DNA from: Micrococcales bacterium
GTDB taxonomy: Bacteria > Actinomycetota > Actinomycetes > Actinomycetales > Dermatophilaceae
Reading direction: 5' to 3'
NCBI GenBank assembly: GCA_003157445.1
Contig: PMJN01000274.1
Location: forward strand, 1 to 5,442
DNA: 5,442 nucleotides
Shown here: positions 5,221 to 5,442 of the stretch, piece by piece
Layout: the number at the start of each line of letters is the position of its first letter
Position numbering within the stretch: the stretch's first letter is position 1
Program-made: the position numbers and the translations under genes
Notes under the pieces: generated by a model
The model's database searches: none
The model's input: the letters and a program-made list of their open reading frames with translations, nothing else
What the model was told of the DNA's origin: nothing

Positions 5221-5442
5221 CTACCTCTCAAGGCCGGCCCGATCCACCTTTCGATGGAAGTGCATCCCGGCCAGGCCGCCCAGCAAGGCACCGCCCAGAC
5301 TGCCGACCGCGACCACGACCAGGGCGATGAGGCCGCCGGTGGTCAGGTTCCCCTGGCTTACCGGGATGCGCGGAAAGCTGTTCAACTTGCTCAGCACGTC
5401 GTACTGGCTGCCGGCCACAGCGGCCAGAACCGCCACCAAGGC
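5221..5442 (-). CDS. Uncharacterised membrane protein, C-terminal end (5' partial)
   Basis: The frame is open to the window edge and ends in TAG at 5223-5221, giving 73 residues. It begins inside a hydrophobic stretch (ALVAVLAAVAGSQYDVL), followed by a loop containing FPRIPVSQGNLTT. A strong membrane helix follows (about residues 37-60, rich in Gly, Val and Leu), then a short charged tail, MHFHRKVDRAGLER. The GC bias at third codon positions supports coding. A TTG at 5439 and a GTG at 5436 are possible starts, but the first helix would then be very short, so the gene probably continues beyond the window. I recall similar HRKVDRAG tails in actinobacterial membrane proteins but cannot name a family. 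It runs in the same direction as the operon and ends 71 bp before the next frame. Confidence 0.65.
   Translation of the reverse strand, partial: ALVAVLAAVAGSQYDVLSKLNSFPRIPVSQGNLTTGGLIALVVVAVGSLGGALLGGLAGMHFHRKVDRAGLER

Overview
The window is GC-rich DNA from an actinobacterium that makes decaprenylphosphoryl-arabinose (DPA), the lipid-linked arabinose donor for cell-wall arabinan. The evidence is the tail of a DprE2-type reductase on the + strand, facing a DPPR synthase (UbiA) and a PAP2 phosphatase on the - strand. Their sequences follow, from memory, mycobacterial Rv3791, Rv3806c and Rv3807c. No species can be named from this window.

Layout. Positions 1-157 (+) hold the last 51 codons of dprE2. 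Positions 166-1846 are a dead mobile element bounded by matching terminal inverted repeats of about 25 bp. Its outer parts are remnants of an IS3-family element on the - strand: the N-terminus of orfA at the right end and the C-terminal half of orfB at the left end. The middle is a fragment of a group II intron: part of the ribozyme 5' region plus a decayed reverse transcriptase. Both elements are truncated and carry stops and frameshifts. Positions 1860-4466 are a tight three-gene operon on the - strand, read in the order phosphodiester glycosidase-domain protein, PAP2 phosphatase, UbiA DPPR synthase, with overlapping genes. Positions 4467-4684 are the presumed promoter and leader region of that operon. 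Positions 4685-5149 (-) encode a poorly conserved-looking small membrane protein, and 5221-5442 (-) is the C-terminal end of another membrane protein that runs out of the window.

How it fits together. UbiA would join phosphoribose to decaprenyl phosphate, the PAP2 enzyme would remove the 5'-phosphate, and DprE1 (not in the window) with DprE2 would epimerise the ribose to arabinose. The membrane-anchored glycosidase-domain protein is the first gene of the operon; its place in this pathway is not established and is the most interesting functional question here. The mobile element lies in what was a convergent gap of only about 20 bp between the dprE2 and ubiA stop codons, so neither gene is broken.

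I found no tRNA, rRNA, CRISPR array or clear intrinsic terminator.
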